DNA of 12,137 nt from Clostridium_B lapidicellarium (GCF_041224415.1 NZ_JBGFFE010000040.1:1-12137), one strand, 5' to 3'. Shown: positions 1 to 7,553, counted from the stretch's first letter. The notes: a model not told the origin generated them from the letters alone. Translations and numbers: made by a program.

Positions 1-7
1 AAATATA

Positions 8-51
8 CCGCATTTATGCGGATTACAGCGTTTCGCAAACGCCTAAAAGGC
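8..51. repeat. Three abutting mini-hairpins at left edge
   Basis: Three short perfect inverted repeats follow one another. CCGCAT/ATGCGG (8-13 with 16-21) has a 2-nt spacer. GCGTTT/AAACGC (28-33 with 37-42) has a 3-nt loop. GCCT/AGGC (41-44 with 48-51) has a 3-nt loop and shares two bases with the second stem. They lie just before the tyrA ribosome binding site. No T-run follows, so this is not a standard terminator. It could be the end of a small interspersed repeat or a structured leader. Two reading frames are open through it up to positions 57 and 63, but neither peptide is recognisable, so I read it as non-coding. Confidence 0.5.
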
Positions 52-76
52 ATATATAATTGAAGGGAGAGTAAAA

Positions 77-946
77 GTGAAAGATTATGACTTTGATATA
101 AACATAGCTGTTGTTGGGATAGGGCTTATAGGCGGATCTTATGCTATGGCTCTCAGGGCTTTAAAACCCAGAAGTATAATTGGAATAGACAGAGATGGGA
201 AAGTTTTAAAGAATGCTCTGCACAGGGGCATTGTAGATGAGGTATATGAAAGTGGAGGGAAATTTTTAAAAGATGTGGATTTGGTTATAGCAGCTCTTTA
301 TCCTGGAGATACGGTGAAGTTTGTGAGAGACAATTTGCAGAATTTTAAGAATGGAGGAATTATAACAGATACTTCAAGTGTAAAGAGAGATGTGGTAAGA
401 GATATAAATTCGTTTTTGCCTGGGCACATTGAATTTGTTGCAGGACATCCCATGACGGGCAGAGAATCCAGGGGAATAGAGTTTGCTTCGGCGGATATTT
501 TTACAAATGCAAATTATATAATAACCCCGAGCAATAAAAATACGGCCAGAGGACTTAAAATCATAGATGAAATGGCCAGAAGAATAGGATGCGGCAGTGT
601 GGTTTATGTGAGCCCTGAAAAGCATGATGATATAATTGCGTTTACCAGTCAGCTTCCACATGCTGCAGCAGTTTCAATTATAAATTCCCACGGGGAAAAT
701 TTTATAAATTCTATGTCATCCTTCATAGGGGGAAGTTTTAAAGATATCACGAGAGTTGCACAGATTAATTCTGAATTGTGGAGTGAGTTATTTATGATGA
801 ATTCAGATAAACTTATAGATGAAATAGAAATATTTCAAAGAAGTATGGACAGATTGAAGACAGCTTTAAAGGGCAAAGATACTGACATGCTGAAGGATAT
901 TTTCGAAAATGCAGCATGCAGAAGGAAATCTCTTATTAAAAGGTGA
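77..946 (+). CDS. tyrA: Prephenate dehydrogenase
   Basis: A cytosolic NAD-dependent enzyme that oxidatively decarboxylates prephenate to 4-hydroxyphenylpyruvate, the committed step to tyrosine. The N-terminal Rossmann fold shows GIGLIGGS (residues 14-21), with D38 at the end of the second strand, suggesting NAD rather than NADP preference. Family catalytic and substrate motifs follow: GHPMTG (123-128, with H124), SQLPH (191-195, with H195) and FKDITRVA (221-228, with R227). The 289 residues cover the dehydrogenase alone: there is no fused chorismate mutase and no C-terminal ACT domain, so feedback control by tyrosine through an ACT domain is not expected. The start is GTG, supported by the purine-rich GAAGGGAGAG about 6 nt upstream. 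It is the first aro gene in the window and ends 13 nt before aroB. Confidence 0.95.
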   Translation: MKDYDFDINIAVVGIGLIGGSYAMALRALKPRSIIGIDRDGKVLKNALHRGIVDEVYESGGKFLKDVDLVIAALYPGDTVKFVRDNLQNFKNGGIITDTSSVKRDVVRDINSFLPGHIEFVAGHPMTGRESRGIEFASADIFTNANYIITPSNKNTARGLKIIDEMARRIGCGSVVYVSPEKHDDIIAFTSQLPHAAAVSIINSHGENFINSMSSFIGGSFKDITRVAQINSELWSELFMMNSDKLIDEIEIFQRSMDRLKTALKGKDTDMLKDIFENAACRRKSLIKR

Positions 947-948
947 GG
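941..948 (+). promoter_or_regulatory. Ribosome binding site setting the aroB start
   Basis: AGGTGAGG overlaps the tyrA stop codon and lies 11 nt before the ATG at 960. An in-frame ATG at 909 would add 17 residues but lies inside tyrA, and that extension (rich in E, G and L) does not resemble the family N-terminus. The 960 start is preferred. Confidence 0.65.
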
Positions 949-959
949 ACAGTGATTTT

Positions 960-2027
960 ATGAATGTTGTTGATATCAATCTTAAAGAAAAATCCTATAG
1001 GATATATATAAAAAGAGGAATTTTAAATTGTATAGGGGAAAAATTGGAAGATATTTATAAAGGGAAAAATGTTGTCGTGATTACTGACTATAATGTGGAG
1101 AAATTGTACTTGAACGTGTTAAAAAAATCACTTTTGGATAGTGGATTTGAAGTAAATGTAATATCCATAGAACCCGGTGAAAAGAGTAAGACCCTAGATG
1201 TACTCAAAAATGTATATAGGGATTTATGTAAATTTAATATAAGGAGAAATGATATTATAATATCGTTTGGAGGGGGAGTTGTAGGTGATCTGGGCGGCTT
1301 TGCCGCAGCTACCTATTTAAGAGGCATAAAGTACATTCAGGTTCCAACTTCAATTTTGGCACAGGTAGACAGCAGCATAGGTGGGAAAGTGGCCGTGGAT
1401 TTGCCCTGGGGCAAAAATCTGGTGGGAAATTTTTATCATCCGGATGCAGTTTTTATAGATCCTGACGTGCTTTCGTCCTTGAAACGCAGATTTTTTAGTG
1501 ATGGGATGTCGGAAGTTATAAAATATGGATTTATACGTGACAAAAGCATTCTGAAGGCACTTGACTCCTATTCCAGCAGGGAAGATGTCCTGGCTAATAT
1601 TGAAGATATAATATATAAATGCTGCAGCATAAAAAAACAGGTGGTAGAAATAGACGAGATGGATTTGGGAAGCAGGATGATATTGAATTTTGGCCATACT
1701 TTAGGTCATGCTATAGAGAGATATTATAATTATGATAGGTACAGCCATGGTGAAGCCATAGCTATTGGCATGACTGCAATAACGGGAAAAACTGAGAAAA
1801 TGGGTATAACCAAAAGCGGTACATATGATTATATGAAATTCACATTGGACAAATATGGACTCCCTACCTGCATGCCTAATTTGGATAAACAATCTGTCAT
1901 GAATTCCATAGCATTGGATAAAAAGTCTTTAAGTGGTAATATTCTAAATCTCATAGTTTTAAAAGAAACCGGGAAAGCAGTGATAATGAAAGTGAAAATG
2001 CCCGAAGTAGAGAACTTCCTGTTTTAG
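960..2027 (+). CDS. aroB: 3-dehydroquinate synthase
   Basis: Second step of the shikimate pathway: converts DAHP to 3-dehydroquinate, using NAD and a divalent metal (usually Zn or Co). Counted from the ATG at 960 the protein is 355 residues, the usual bacterial length. The glycine-rich NAD site GGGVVGDLGGF (104-114) is followed by PTSILAQVDSSIGGK (129-143) and GKNLVGNFYHP (151-161). The three metal ligands of the family are present: E185 in MSEVIK, H246 in FGHTLGH and H263 in SHGEA. All hallmark residues are intact. The gene sits 13 nt after tyrA and 30 nt before aroA, so translation is probably coupled within one operon. Confidence 0.96.
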   Translation: MNVVDINLKEKSYRIYIKRGILNCIGEKLEDIYKGKNVVVITDYNVEKLYLNVLKKSLLDSGFEVNVISIEPGEKSKTLDVLKNVYRDLCKFNIRRNDIIISFGGGVVGDLGGFAAATYLRGIKYIQVPTSILAQVDSSIGGKVAVDLPWGKNLVGNFYHPDAVFIDPDVLSSLKRRFFSDGMSEVIKYGFIRDKSILKALDSYSSREDVLANIEDIIYKCCSIKKQVVEIDEMDLGSRMILNFGHTLGHAIERYYNYDRYSHGEAIAIGMTAITGKTEKMGITKSGTYDYMKFTLDKYGLPTCMPNLDKQSVMNSIALDKKSLSGNILNLIVLKETGKAVIMKVKMPEVENFLF

Positions 2028-2057
2028 ATAAGATAAGATGAAAGGAGGAGGACAATA

Positions 2058-3323
2058 TTGGAATATGTACATATAAATCCGGCAAAATTAAATGGCAAGA
2101 TAAATGTACCTAGTTCTAAGAGTATATGCCATAGGGCGATAATATGTGCTTCATTGGGTGATGGTGTAAGCAATTTGGAAAATATCAGTTTTTCCAGAGA
2201 CATATATGCTACCTGTAATGCTGTGGAAAATCTGGGCGTGAAAATATATAGAGGGAAATCTAATTTAACTGTAAAAGGAAATCCCCGGCTGACTGTGAAA
2301 AATCCGTATATAAATTGCGGCCAGTCAGGTTCCACCCTGAGATTTCTAGTACCTATAGCAGCCGCAATTGATGAGAAAATTATTTTCACGGGCGGTGGGA
2401 AGCTTATAGACAGACCTCTTGACGTCTATTACGACATATTCGATAATCAAAAAATATATTATAAAAATTTTAACGGGAAACTGCCCCTGATTTTAAAGGG
2501 AAAATTAAAACCAGGAGATTATGAAGTGAGAGGGGATATAAGTTCCCAGTTTATAACAGGGCTCTTATTTGTCCTTCCTATATTGGACGGAGATTCTTCG
2601 GTAAATTTAACTACTGCATTGGAGTCCAGACCTTATGTTGATATTACACTGGATGTATTAAAAAAATTTGGAATAAAAGTATGTGAAGACGGGCTTAAAA
2701 GATATGTAGTCAGGGGAAGACAAAAATATGAAAGCAGTGACTATAGAGTGGAAGGGGATTTTTCGCAGGCTGCTTTTTGGCTTGTTATGGGAGCACTTGG
2801 AAATGGCATTGTATGCTGCGGACTAAAAAAAGATTCCCTTCAAGGTGACAGGATGATAGTGGATATACTGAAAAAAATGGGTGTAAAAGTTAAATGGACG
2901 GGAAACAGTTTGATTGCCATGCCTTCCGATAGAATTTATGGCAGTACCATTGATGCTTCACAATGCCCCGATCTTGTACCCGTACTTGCAGCTTTGGCTT
3001 CTGTAAGCTGCGGTACTACTGAAATTAAAAATGCAGGAAGACTTAGAATTAAAGAATCAGATAGACTTAAAGCCATATCATCTGAATTAAATAAAATTGG
3101 CGGACATGTTTTGGAAAAAGAAGATGGACTTCTTATAAGAGGAAGGGAAAGGCTGGCTGGCGGTGAGGTAGACAGCTGGGATGATCATAGAATAGCCATG
3201 TCCCTGGCGTCGGTGTCTTCAAGATGTTTGAACCCTATGACAATAAAAGGGGCTGAATGTGTCAAAAAATCATATCCGGGATTTTGGAAAGATTTTATGA
3301 TTTTGGGAGGTAATATATTATGA
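2058..3323 (+). CDS. aroA: 3-phosphoshikimate 1-carboxyvinyltransferase (EPSP synthase)
   Basis: Transfers the enolpyruvyl group of PEP to shikimate 3-phosphate, giving EPSP. The 421-residue protein has the two-domain EPSPS layout. Visible active-site elements are SKSICHR (20-26, with K21, S22 and R26), the PEP/glyphosate-site loop GQSGSTLRF (88-96), SSQF (162-165), PDLVP with D305 (equivalent to E. coli D313), IKESDR with E333 (E. coli E341), DDHRIAM (375-381) and K403 in KKSYPGFW. In the loop, the glycine matching E. coli G96 is kept (G91), but F96 stands where E. coli has P101 and S92 where it has T97. The start is TTG, supported by the very strong AAAGGAGGAGG just upstream; the nearby ATG at 2065 is out of frame. 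It overlaps aroC by 4 nt (ATGA). Confidence 0.96.
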   Translation: MEYVHINPAKLNGKINVPSSKSICHRAIICASLGDGVSNLENISFSRDIYATCNAVENLGVKIYRGKSNLTVKGNPRLTVKNPYINCGQSGSTLRFLVPIAAAIDEKIIFTGGGKLIDRPLDVYYDIFDNQKIYYKNFNGKLPLILKGKLKPGDYEVRGDISSQFITGLLFVLPILDGDSSVNLTTALESRPYVDITLDVLKKFGIKVCEDGLKRYVVRGRQKYESSDYRVEGDFSQAAFWLVMGALGNGIVCCGLKKDSLQGDRMIVDILKKMGVKVKWTGNSLIAMPSDRIYGSTIDASQCPDLVPVLAALASVSCGTTEIKNAGRLRIKESDRLKAISSELNKIGGHVLEKEDGLLIRGRERLAGGEVDSWDDHRIAMSLASVSSRCLNPMTIKGAECVKKSYPGFWKDFMILGGNIL

Positions 3324-4396
3324 GCGGAATATGGGGGAATAAAATAAAAATATCCATTTTTGGAGAATCCCACGGAAAAGCTGTCGGTATAGTTTTAGAC
3401 GGCTTGAAACCTGGTATTGAAATTGATCTTGGATACATAAGAGAACAGATGAAAAGGAGGGCCCCTGGAAATACAAGCTTGTCTACTGCAAGAAAAGAAA
3501 ATGATGAGTTCCATATACTGAGTGGATGTTTCAGAGGCAGATCTACGGGGACTCCACTTTGTGCCGTGATATTGAACGGCGATGTCAATTCAGAAGATTA
3601 TGAAGAAATTTCAAATATGCCGAGACCGGGTCATGCGGATTTTACCGGCAGAGTTAAATATAAGGGCTTTAACGATTACAGGGGAGGGGGACATTTTTCC
3701 GGAAGACTTACAGCACCTCTGGTTTTTGCCGGTTCACTGTGCAGAAAAGTACTTGAGGAAAGAGGTATAGTGATAGGGAGCCATGTAAAGAGTATAGGCC
3801 GCGTGGAAGATAAGTATTCCTTCGATGCTGTTTCCACTGATAAGAACACGCTTGAAAAACTTTCAAAAGATATATTTCCTGTATTGGATAAAGGCTGTGG
3901 CGAAAAGATGAAAGACAGTATATTGAGGGCCAGAAAAGAGGGAGATTCTCTTGGAGGAGTTGTGGAAACGATGGTTTTGAACCTGCCGGCAGGTGTGGGG
4001 AATCCATTTTTTAATTCAGTGGAAAGTACACTTTCCCAGCTTTTATTTTCTATTCCTGCAGTTAAAGGAGTGGAATTTGGAGAAGGTTTCAACATAGCTG
4101 CAATGAAAGGCTCAGAAGCCAATGATGAATACTATATGTCGGAAAATCATGAGATAAAGACCTATACCAACAATAACGGGGGAATTTTGGGAGGAATTAC
4201 CAATGGAATGCCGCTTATATTCAAGACAGCCGTGAAGCCGACTCCTTCTATAGCAAAAGCCCAGAGGACCGTAAATATTGAAAGCGGTGAGGACGCGATT
4301 TTGAGAATAAAAGGCAGGCATGATCCCTGTATTGTACCGAGGGCTGTTCCGGTGATAGAAGCCGCTGCTGTCATAGGTATATTGAATTTGATGTAA
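3320..4396 (+). CDS. aroC: Chorismate synthase
   Basis: Final common step: trans-elimination of phosphate from EPSP to give chorismate, needing reduced FMN. The three family signatures are present: GESHG (15-19, with the proton-donor-type H18), RPGHAD (102-107, with H105) followed by GGHFSGRLTA (123-132), and GRHDPC (332-337, with D335) followed by RAVPVIEA (341-348). The 358-residue length is normal. No flavin reductase domain is fused, so it should be the monofunctional bacterial type that relies on another source of reduced FMN. Its ATG overlaps the aroA stop (ATGA), and the AGG of TTTTGGGAGG about 7 nt upstream serves as ribosome binding site, pointing to translational coupling of the two consecutive pathway steps. 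Confidence 0.97.
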   Translation: MSGIWGNKIKISIFGESHGKAVGIVLDGLKPGIEIDLGYIREQMKRRAPGNTSLSTARKENDEFHILSGCFRGRSTGTPLCAVILNGDVNSEDYEEISNMPRPGHADFTGRVKYKGFNDYRGGGHFSGRLTAPLVFAGSLCRKVLEERGIVIGSHVKSIGRVEDKYSFDAVSTDKNTLEKLSKDIFPVLDKGCGEKMKDSILRARKEGDSLGGVVETMVLNLPAGVGNPFFNSVESTLSQLLFSIPAVKGVEFGEGFNIAAMKGSEANDEYYMSENHEIKTYTNNNGGILGGITNGMPLIFKTAVKPTPSIAKAQRTVNIESGEDAILRIKGRHDPCIVPRAVPVIEAAAVIGILNLM

Positions 4397-4419
4397 GAAA
4401 TAATTGGCGAGGTGATATT

Positions 4420-5556
4420 TTGAAAAGTTTAGAGGAACTTAGAGAGAGAATAAACAGCATAGATGAGAAGATGATTGAGCTTTTTCAGGAGAGAATGAGT
4501 GTGGTTTCCAGTGTGGCCGATTATAAAAGAATGAATGGTATGGATATACTGGATGAAAATAGGGAAAAAGAAGTTATAAAAATCCATCTGACAAATTTAA
4601 AAAAATATTCTATGGCAGATGTGGATGAAGTGGAAATTTTTTTGAAAGACATTATGGACATAAGTAAGAATTTTCAAAAGAAGAGAATAGAGAAATTTTG
4701 CGGATATGGTGGTGAACTGGAACCAGTGAAGTATGACAGCTCCTGTAAAGTTGGATTTCAGGGTGTGCCGGCATCTTTTAGTCATGAAGCCCTGGTTGGC
4801 TATTTTGGGGATAAAGTCAGGGCAGTTGGTTTTGACGATTTTGAAGATGTTTTTGAATCGCTGAGGAATGGGAATATAGATTATGGAATACTTCCTGTTG
4901 AAAATTCTTCTACCGGCGGGATTTCTCAAGTGTATGATCTGCTTGAAAGATATGATTTCTATATAGTCGGGGAAAAATGTATTGAGGTAACTCAAAATCT
5001 ACTGGGTATTTATGACTCTTCAATTGACGATATAGAAGAAGTATATTCTCACAGTCAGGCTTTCCTGCAGAGCAGGGAGTTTTTAAAGAAACACAGCCGG
5101 TGGAAGCTTATACCTTATTTTAATACTGCCAAGAGTGCTGAATATGTGAGCAGAGAAAATAATAAGCACAAAGCTTCCATTGCAAGTAAGGAGGCTGCAG
5201 AATTTTATGGATTGCACGTATTGAAAGAAAATATAAATTACAATAACAATAATTATACTAGATTCATAATAATAGGGAGAAATATGATATGCGATAAAAA
5301 CTCTGACAAAATCAGCATTCTTGTTGCTCTACCGCATAGAGTCGGAAGTTTGTACAATATACTTAAATTTTTCTGGAAAAATAACTTGAATATGACTAAA
5401 ATAGATTCAAGACCTATAATAAATAAACCCTGGCAATATTTTTTTTACATTGATTTTCAGGGCAATATGACGAAGTCTGAAACTAAATACGCACTTCAGG
5501 GCATAAGGACAGAAAGCTCATATTTTAAATTATTGGGGAGTTATAAGGAGGATTAG
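4420..5556 (+). CDS. pheA: Bifunctional chorismate mutase / prephenate dehydratase (P-protein)
   Basis: Converts chorismate to prephenate and then to phenylpyruvate, the phenylalanine branch. Three domains are visible in 378 residues. Residues 1-90 are an all-helical AroQ-type chorismate mutase with conserved basic and acidic positions (R10, R25, K36, D45, E49). Residues about 108-287 are the dehydratase, with PVENSSTGG (159-167), HSQAF (211-215) and the catalytic TRF motif (280-282). Residues about 297-376 are an ACT domain with VGSLYN (308-313) and DSRP (329-332), the variants of the GALV and ESRP motifs that bind phenylalanine. Feedback inhibition by phenylalanine is therefore expected. 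This mutase is the only one in the window and would also feed TyrA. The start is TTG with GGCGAGGTGA upstream. The gene is 23 nt after aroC. Confidence 0.95.
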   Translation: MKSLEELRERINSIDEKMIELFQERMSVVSSVADYKRMNGMDILDENREKEVIKIHLTNLKKYSMADVDEVEIFLKDIMDISKNFQKKRIEKFCGYGGELEPVKYDSSCKVGFQGVPASFSHEALVGYFGDKVRAVGFDDFEDVFESLRNGNIDYGILPVENSSTGGISQVYDLLERYDFYIVGEKCIEVTQNLLGIYDSSIDDIEEVYSHSQAFLQSREFLKKHSRWKLIPYFNTAKSAEYVSRENNKHKASIASKEAAEFYGLHVLKENINYNNNNYTRFIIIGRNMICDKNSDKISILVALPHRVGSLYNILKFFWKNNLNMTKIDSRPIINKPWQYFFYIDFQGNMTKSETKYALQGIRTESSYFKLLGSYKED

Positions 5557-5561
5557 TTTTT

Positions 5562-5611
5562 ACAATTTATAATTTACGATTGACAATTGACAATTGTAAA
5601 TTATAAATTGT
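5562..5611. repeat. AT-rich palindromic element between pheA and aroE
   Basis: A 16-bp perfect inverted repeat (5562-5577 with 5596-5611) encloses an 18-nt loop carrying a tandem heptamer GACAATT (5582-5588 and 5589-5595). A further inverted copy, AATTGTC, lies just outside at 5613-5619. Together these fill nearly all of the 80-nt gap between pheA and aroE. There is no T-run directly after the stem, so it does not look like an ordinary terminator. Short palindromic AT-rich units of this kind occur as interspersed repeats in clostridial genomes. Here it probably represents one such insertion, transcribed within the aro mRNA. Confidence 0.65.
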
Positions 5612-5636
5612 TAATTGTCTAAGGGAGTTGATTTAA

Positions 5637-6461
5637 TTGAGTAATTTTTATGGACTTATAGGAAAGACCCTGGCACATAGCTTTTCTCCCACAATACACC
5701 ATCTTATTTTTAAGTCTATGGGGAAGAGCGGAGAATATAATCTCTTTGAAATAAAAGAAAAAAATTTGGACAGGTGCTTGGAGAGTTTAAAAATACTTGG
5801 GTGTCGGGGTGTCAATGTAACTATACCTTATAAGGTTGAAATTATGAAATACATAGATGATATATCCTGTGAGGCAGGGAATATAGGGGCCGTAAATACT
5901 GTGGAATTTTCAGGAGATAAGCTTATAGGCCACAATACGGATTATTATGGCTTCGGACTGACTCTGAAAAGGTACGGCATAGAGGTGCACAATAAGAGTA
6001 TAGTGCTGTTGGGTACAGGAGGTGTTTCCAAAGCTGCAGCCAGATATGTCCTGGACAGGGGAGCCGGCAGTATGACATATGTGAGCAGAGATCCGGGAAA
6101 GTTCCGCGGAAATAAATTTAAAGTTATAGGATATGATGATCTATGCCGGATGAAGAAAAAAGATATTATAATAAATTGTACGCCCTGTGGAATGTATCCC
6201 GATGTCGACAGCTCTCCTGTAGATAAAAAAATTCTGGACAAATTTGACACGGCGGTAGATTTAATATACAATCCCCGGAATACCTTGTTTTTGAGATTGG
6301 CAGATGAATTGGGGCTTTATACTGTCAGTGGATTGTATATGCTGATAGCCCAAGCTGCAGCATCCCAGCAGATCTGGCAGAGAGAGAAAATATCTTTGAA
6401 AGCTGTAGATGAGTTATATGATGAATTTTTAAATATTCATAAAGATAAAGGGAATATGTAA
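5637..6461 (+). CDS. aroE: Shikimate dehydrogenase
   Basis: NADPH-dependent reduction of 3-dehydroshikimate to shikimate. At 274 residues it matches the AroE family. The shikimate site is intact: HSFSP (14-18, with S15 and S17), NVTIPYK (60-66, with catalytic K66), N87 in GAVNTV and HNTDYYG (99-105, with D102 paired to K66). The Rossmann loop is GTGGVSKA (126-133), and SRD (150-152) takes the place of the usual NADP-selective NRT. NCTPCGM (180-186) and Q239 complete the signature. The start is TTG with AAGGGAG (5621-5627) 9 nt upstream. It follows the palindromic element after pheA and is 4 nt from aroK. The substrate-producing dehydratase (aroD/aroQ) is absent here. Confidence 0.95.
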   Translation: MSNFYGLIGKTLAHSFSPTIHHLIFKSMGKSGEYNLFEIKEKNLDRCLESLKILGCRGVNVTIPYKVEIMKYIDDISCEAGNIGAVNTVEFSGDKLIGHNTDYYGFGLTLKRYGIEVHNKSIVLLGTGGVSKAAARYVLDRGAGSMTYVSRDPGKFRGNKFKVIGYDDLCRMKKKDIIINCTPCGMYPDVDSSPVDKKILDKFDTAVDLIYNPRNTLFLRLADELGLYTVSGLYMLIAQAAASQQIWQREKISLKAVDELYDEFLNIHKDKGNM

Positions 6462-6465
6462 TTTT

Positions 6466-6984
6466 ATGAAAAGAGTGTATAAGAATGTAGTTCTGATAGG
6501 CATGCCGGGTTCTGGAAAGACTACTTTGGGGAAAATACTGGCCGGCGAATTGGATAAGAGTTTTATAGATATAGATGAATATATAGAAAAACAACAGGAG
6601 TGCACTATTTCGGAGATTTTTAAAAGTGGTGAGGAATTTTTTAGAGATTTGGAATCAAGAGCTGTAGCACAGGTGAGCAAAAGGGAAGATATTGTGATAT
6701 CTACAGGTGGTGGAGTGATAAAGAACAAAAAAAACATACTTAATCTCAGTAAAAAAGGGTTGATAATTTTTATAGACAGACCTCTTGAAAATATAATTGG
6801 TGATTTAGATATAAATTGCAGGCCTCTTTTAAAAAATAATGCTGGAGAGATTGAGAAAATATTTGAATACAGGTATCCTGTTTATAGGGACTGTTGTGAT
6901 TTTTCTGTTAAAAATGTAGATACTATTGAAAATGTAGTTGGAAATATAATTGAATTGATAACGTCAATCTACGGCTTCATATGA
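6466..6984 (+). CDS. aroK: Shikimate kinase
   Basis: ATP-dependent phosphorylation of shikimate at the 3-hydroxyl, which produces the substrate of AroA. This is a 172-residue P-loop kinase of the nucleoside monophosphate kinase fold. Walker A is GMPGSGKTT (12-20). D35 and D37 in DIDEYIE, R60 in FFRDLE and the triple glycine GGG (81-83) form the shikimate pocket. RPLL (119-122, with R119) lies in the lid, and R136/R141 in EYRYPVYRD lie near the C-terminus. It begins 4 nt after the aroE stop and has only a modest ribosome binding site (AAAGGGA), so it may depend on coupling. It is the last gene of the aro operon; a candidate terminator overlaps its final codons. Confidence 0.94.
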   Translation: MKRVYKNVVLIGMPGSGKTTLGKILAGELDKSFIDIDEYIEKQQECTISEIFKSGEEFFRDLESRAVAQVSKREDIVISTGGGVIKNKKNILNLSKKGLIIFIDRPLENIIGDLDINCRPLLKNNAGEIEKIFEYRYPVYRDCCDFSVKNVDTIENVVGNIIELITSIYGFI

Positions 6985-7004
6985 TGAGAAGTTGCCGGTT
7001 TTTT
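6972..7004 (+). terminator. Candidate weak intrinsic terminator after aroK
   Basis: CGG (6972-6974) plus CTTC (6975-6978) can pair with CCG (6995-6997) plus GAAG (6988-6991), with a 3-nt bulge, followed after one G by six T residues (6999-7004). It overlaps the aroK stop codon. A longer competing stem (6980-6992 with 7010-7022, 13 pairs including two G-T) cannot form at the same time. This is the likely end of the aro transcript, but the stem is imperfect. Confidence 0.4.
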
Positions 7005-7011
7005 ATCATAT

Positions 7012-7040
7012 TTTTCATCATAATGATAGTATTATATAAT
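7012..7040 (+). promoter_or_regulatory. Candidate sigma-A promoter for the envelope cluster
   Basis: A perfect -10 TATAAT (7035-7040) lies 17 nt downstream of TTTTCA (7012-7017), which matches four of six bases of the -35 consensus. It sits 57 nt before the ATG at 7097. The region is very AT-rich, so chance matches are likely. The position after a candidate terminator supports a new transcription unit. Confidence 0.4.
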
Positions 7041-7096
7041 ATATATAGATAAATCAAGTTTTTTAAAGGCTTAAATTTTGAACTAGGAGGATACTT

Positions 7097-7528
7097 ATGG
7101 AAAAATTTAAATCCATTTTAACTGAAATTGCAGTTGTGCTTGTAATATTATTGATTATATTTATGGCATCTTTGGTGGATATAAAATCCAGAGAATCCTC
7201 CCAAACCTCGAAAATGGTAAATGATATGCAGATTACCCTCCAGCAGTATAAAAAGTCAATAGATACTTTGGGGGATACTGTGCAGAAGGAGAGCACGGAG
7301 CTGCAGAAACTGAAAAATGATATGAATACCGGCAAGCGGGAATATAATCACAAGTGGAATGACGTGGTAGTGGCATATAACAGCAAATTGTCAGAATATA
7401 ATTCTCATGTAAATGAATATAATAAAGATATAAAGGATTATAATACAAAATACCAGCAGTATGAAAATATGAAAAAGAAAAATGAGAATATAATACAGTG
7501 GATTAAAACTATAATAGGAATAAATTGA
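7097..7528 (+). CDS. Membrane-anchored coiled-coil protein of unknown function
   Basis: I do not recognise a family. The 143-residue protein starts with a short charged N-terminus, then one hydrophobic segment (about residues 10-26, rich in I, L and V) with no obvious signal peptidase or lipobox site, so it is probably a signal anchor. The rest (about 30-130) is highly polar, with heptad-like spacing of hydrophobic residues and recurrent Y-N-K/Y-N-S units, suggesting a long extracellular coiled coil. It ends in a small amphipathic stretch (IIQWIKTIIGIN). An excellent AGGAGG (7085-7090) is 6 nt before the ATG. It is the first gene of a three-gene group and lies 25 nt before the L,D-transpeptidase, so a structural or scaffolding role at the cell wall is a reasonable inference only. 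Confidence 0.8.
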   Translation: MEKFKSILTEIAVVLVILLIIFMASLVDIKSRESSQTSKMVNDMQITLQQYKKSIDTLGDTVQKESTELQKLKNDMNTGKREYNHKWNDVVVAYNSKLSEYNSHVNEYNKDIKDYNTKYQQYENMKKKNENIIQWIKTIIGIN

Positions 7529-7553
7529 TGAGCTGAGACAGGAGAGGAGATAA

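Noticed and set aside
55..60. TATAAT just before tyrA as a -10 promoter box
   Set aside because: Transcription would start inside or after the tyrA ribosome binding site (63-71), leaving no usable leader, and no matching -35 is seen.
1..63. C-terminus of an upstream gene (for example DAHP synthase)
   Set aside because: Two frames are open to stops at about 57 and 63, but neither peptide resembles a known C-terminus, and the stretch is filled with perfect mini-hairpins.
909..959. N-terminal extension of AroB from the ATG at 909
   Set aside because: It lies within tyrA, has no suitable ribosome binding site and does not resemble AroB N-termini. The ATG at 960 has AGGTGAGG upstream.
3676..4122. 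Minus-strand frames opposite aroC
   Set aside because: Shadows of aroC with low-complexity Ser/Pro-rich translations and no initiation signals.
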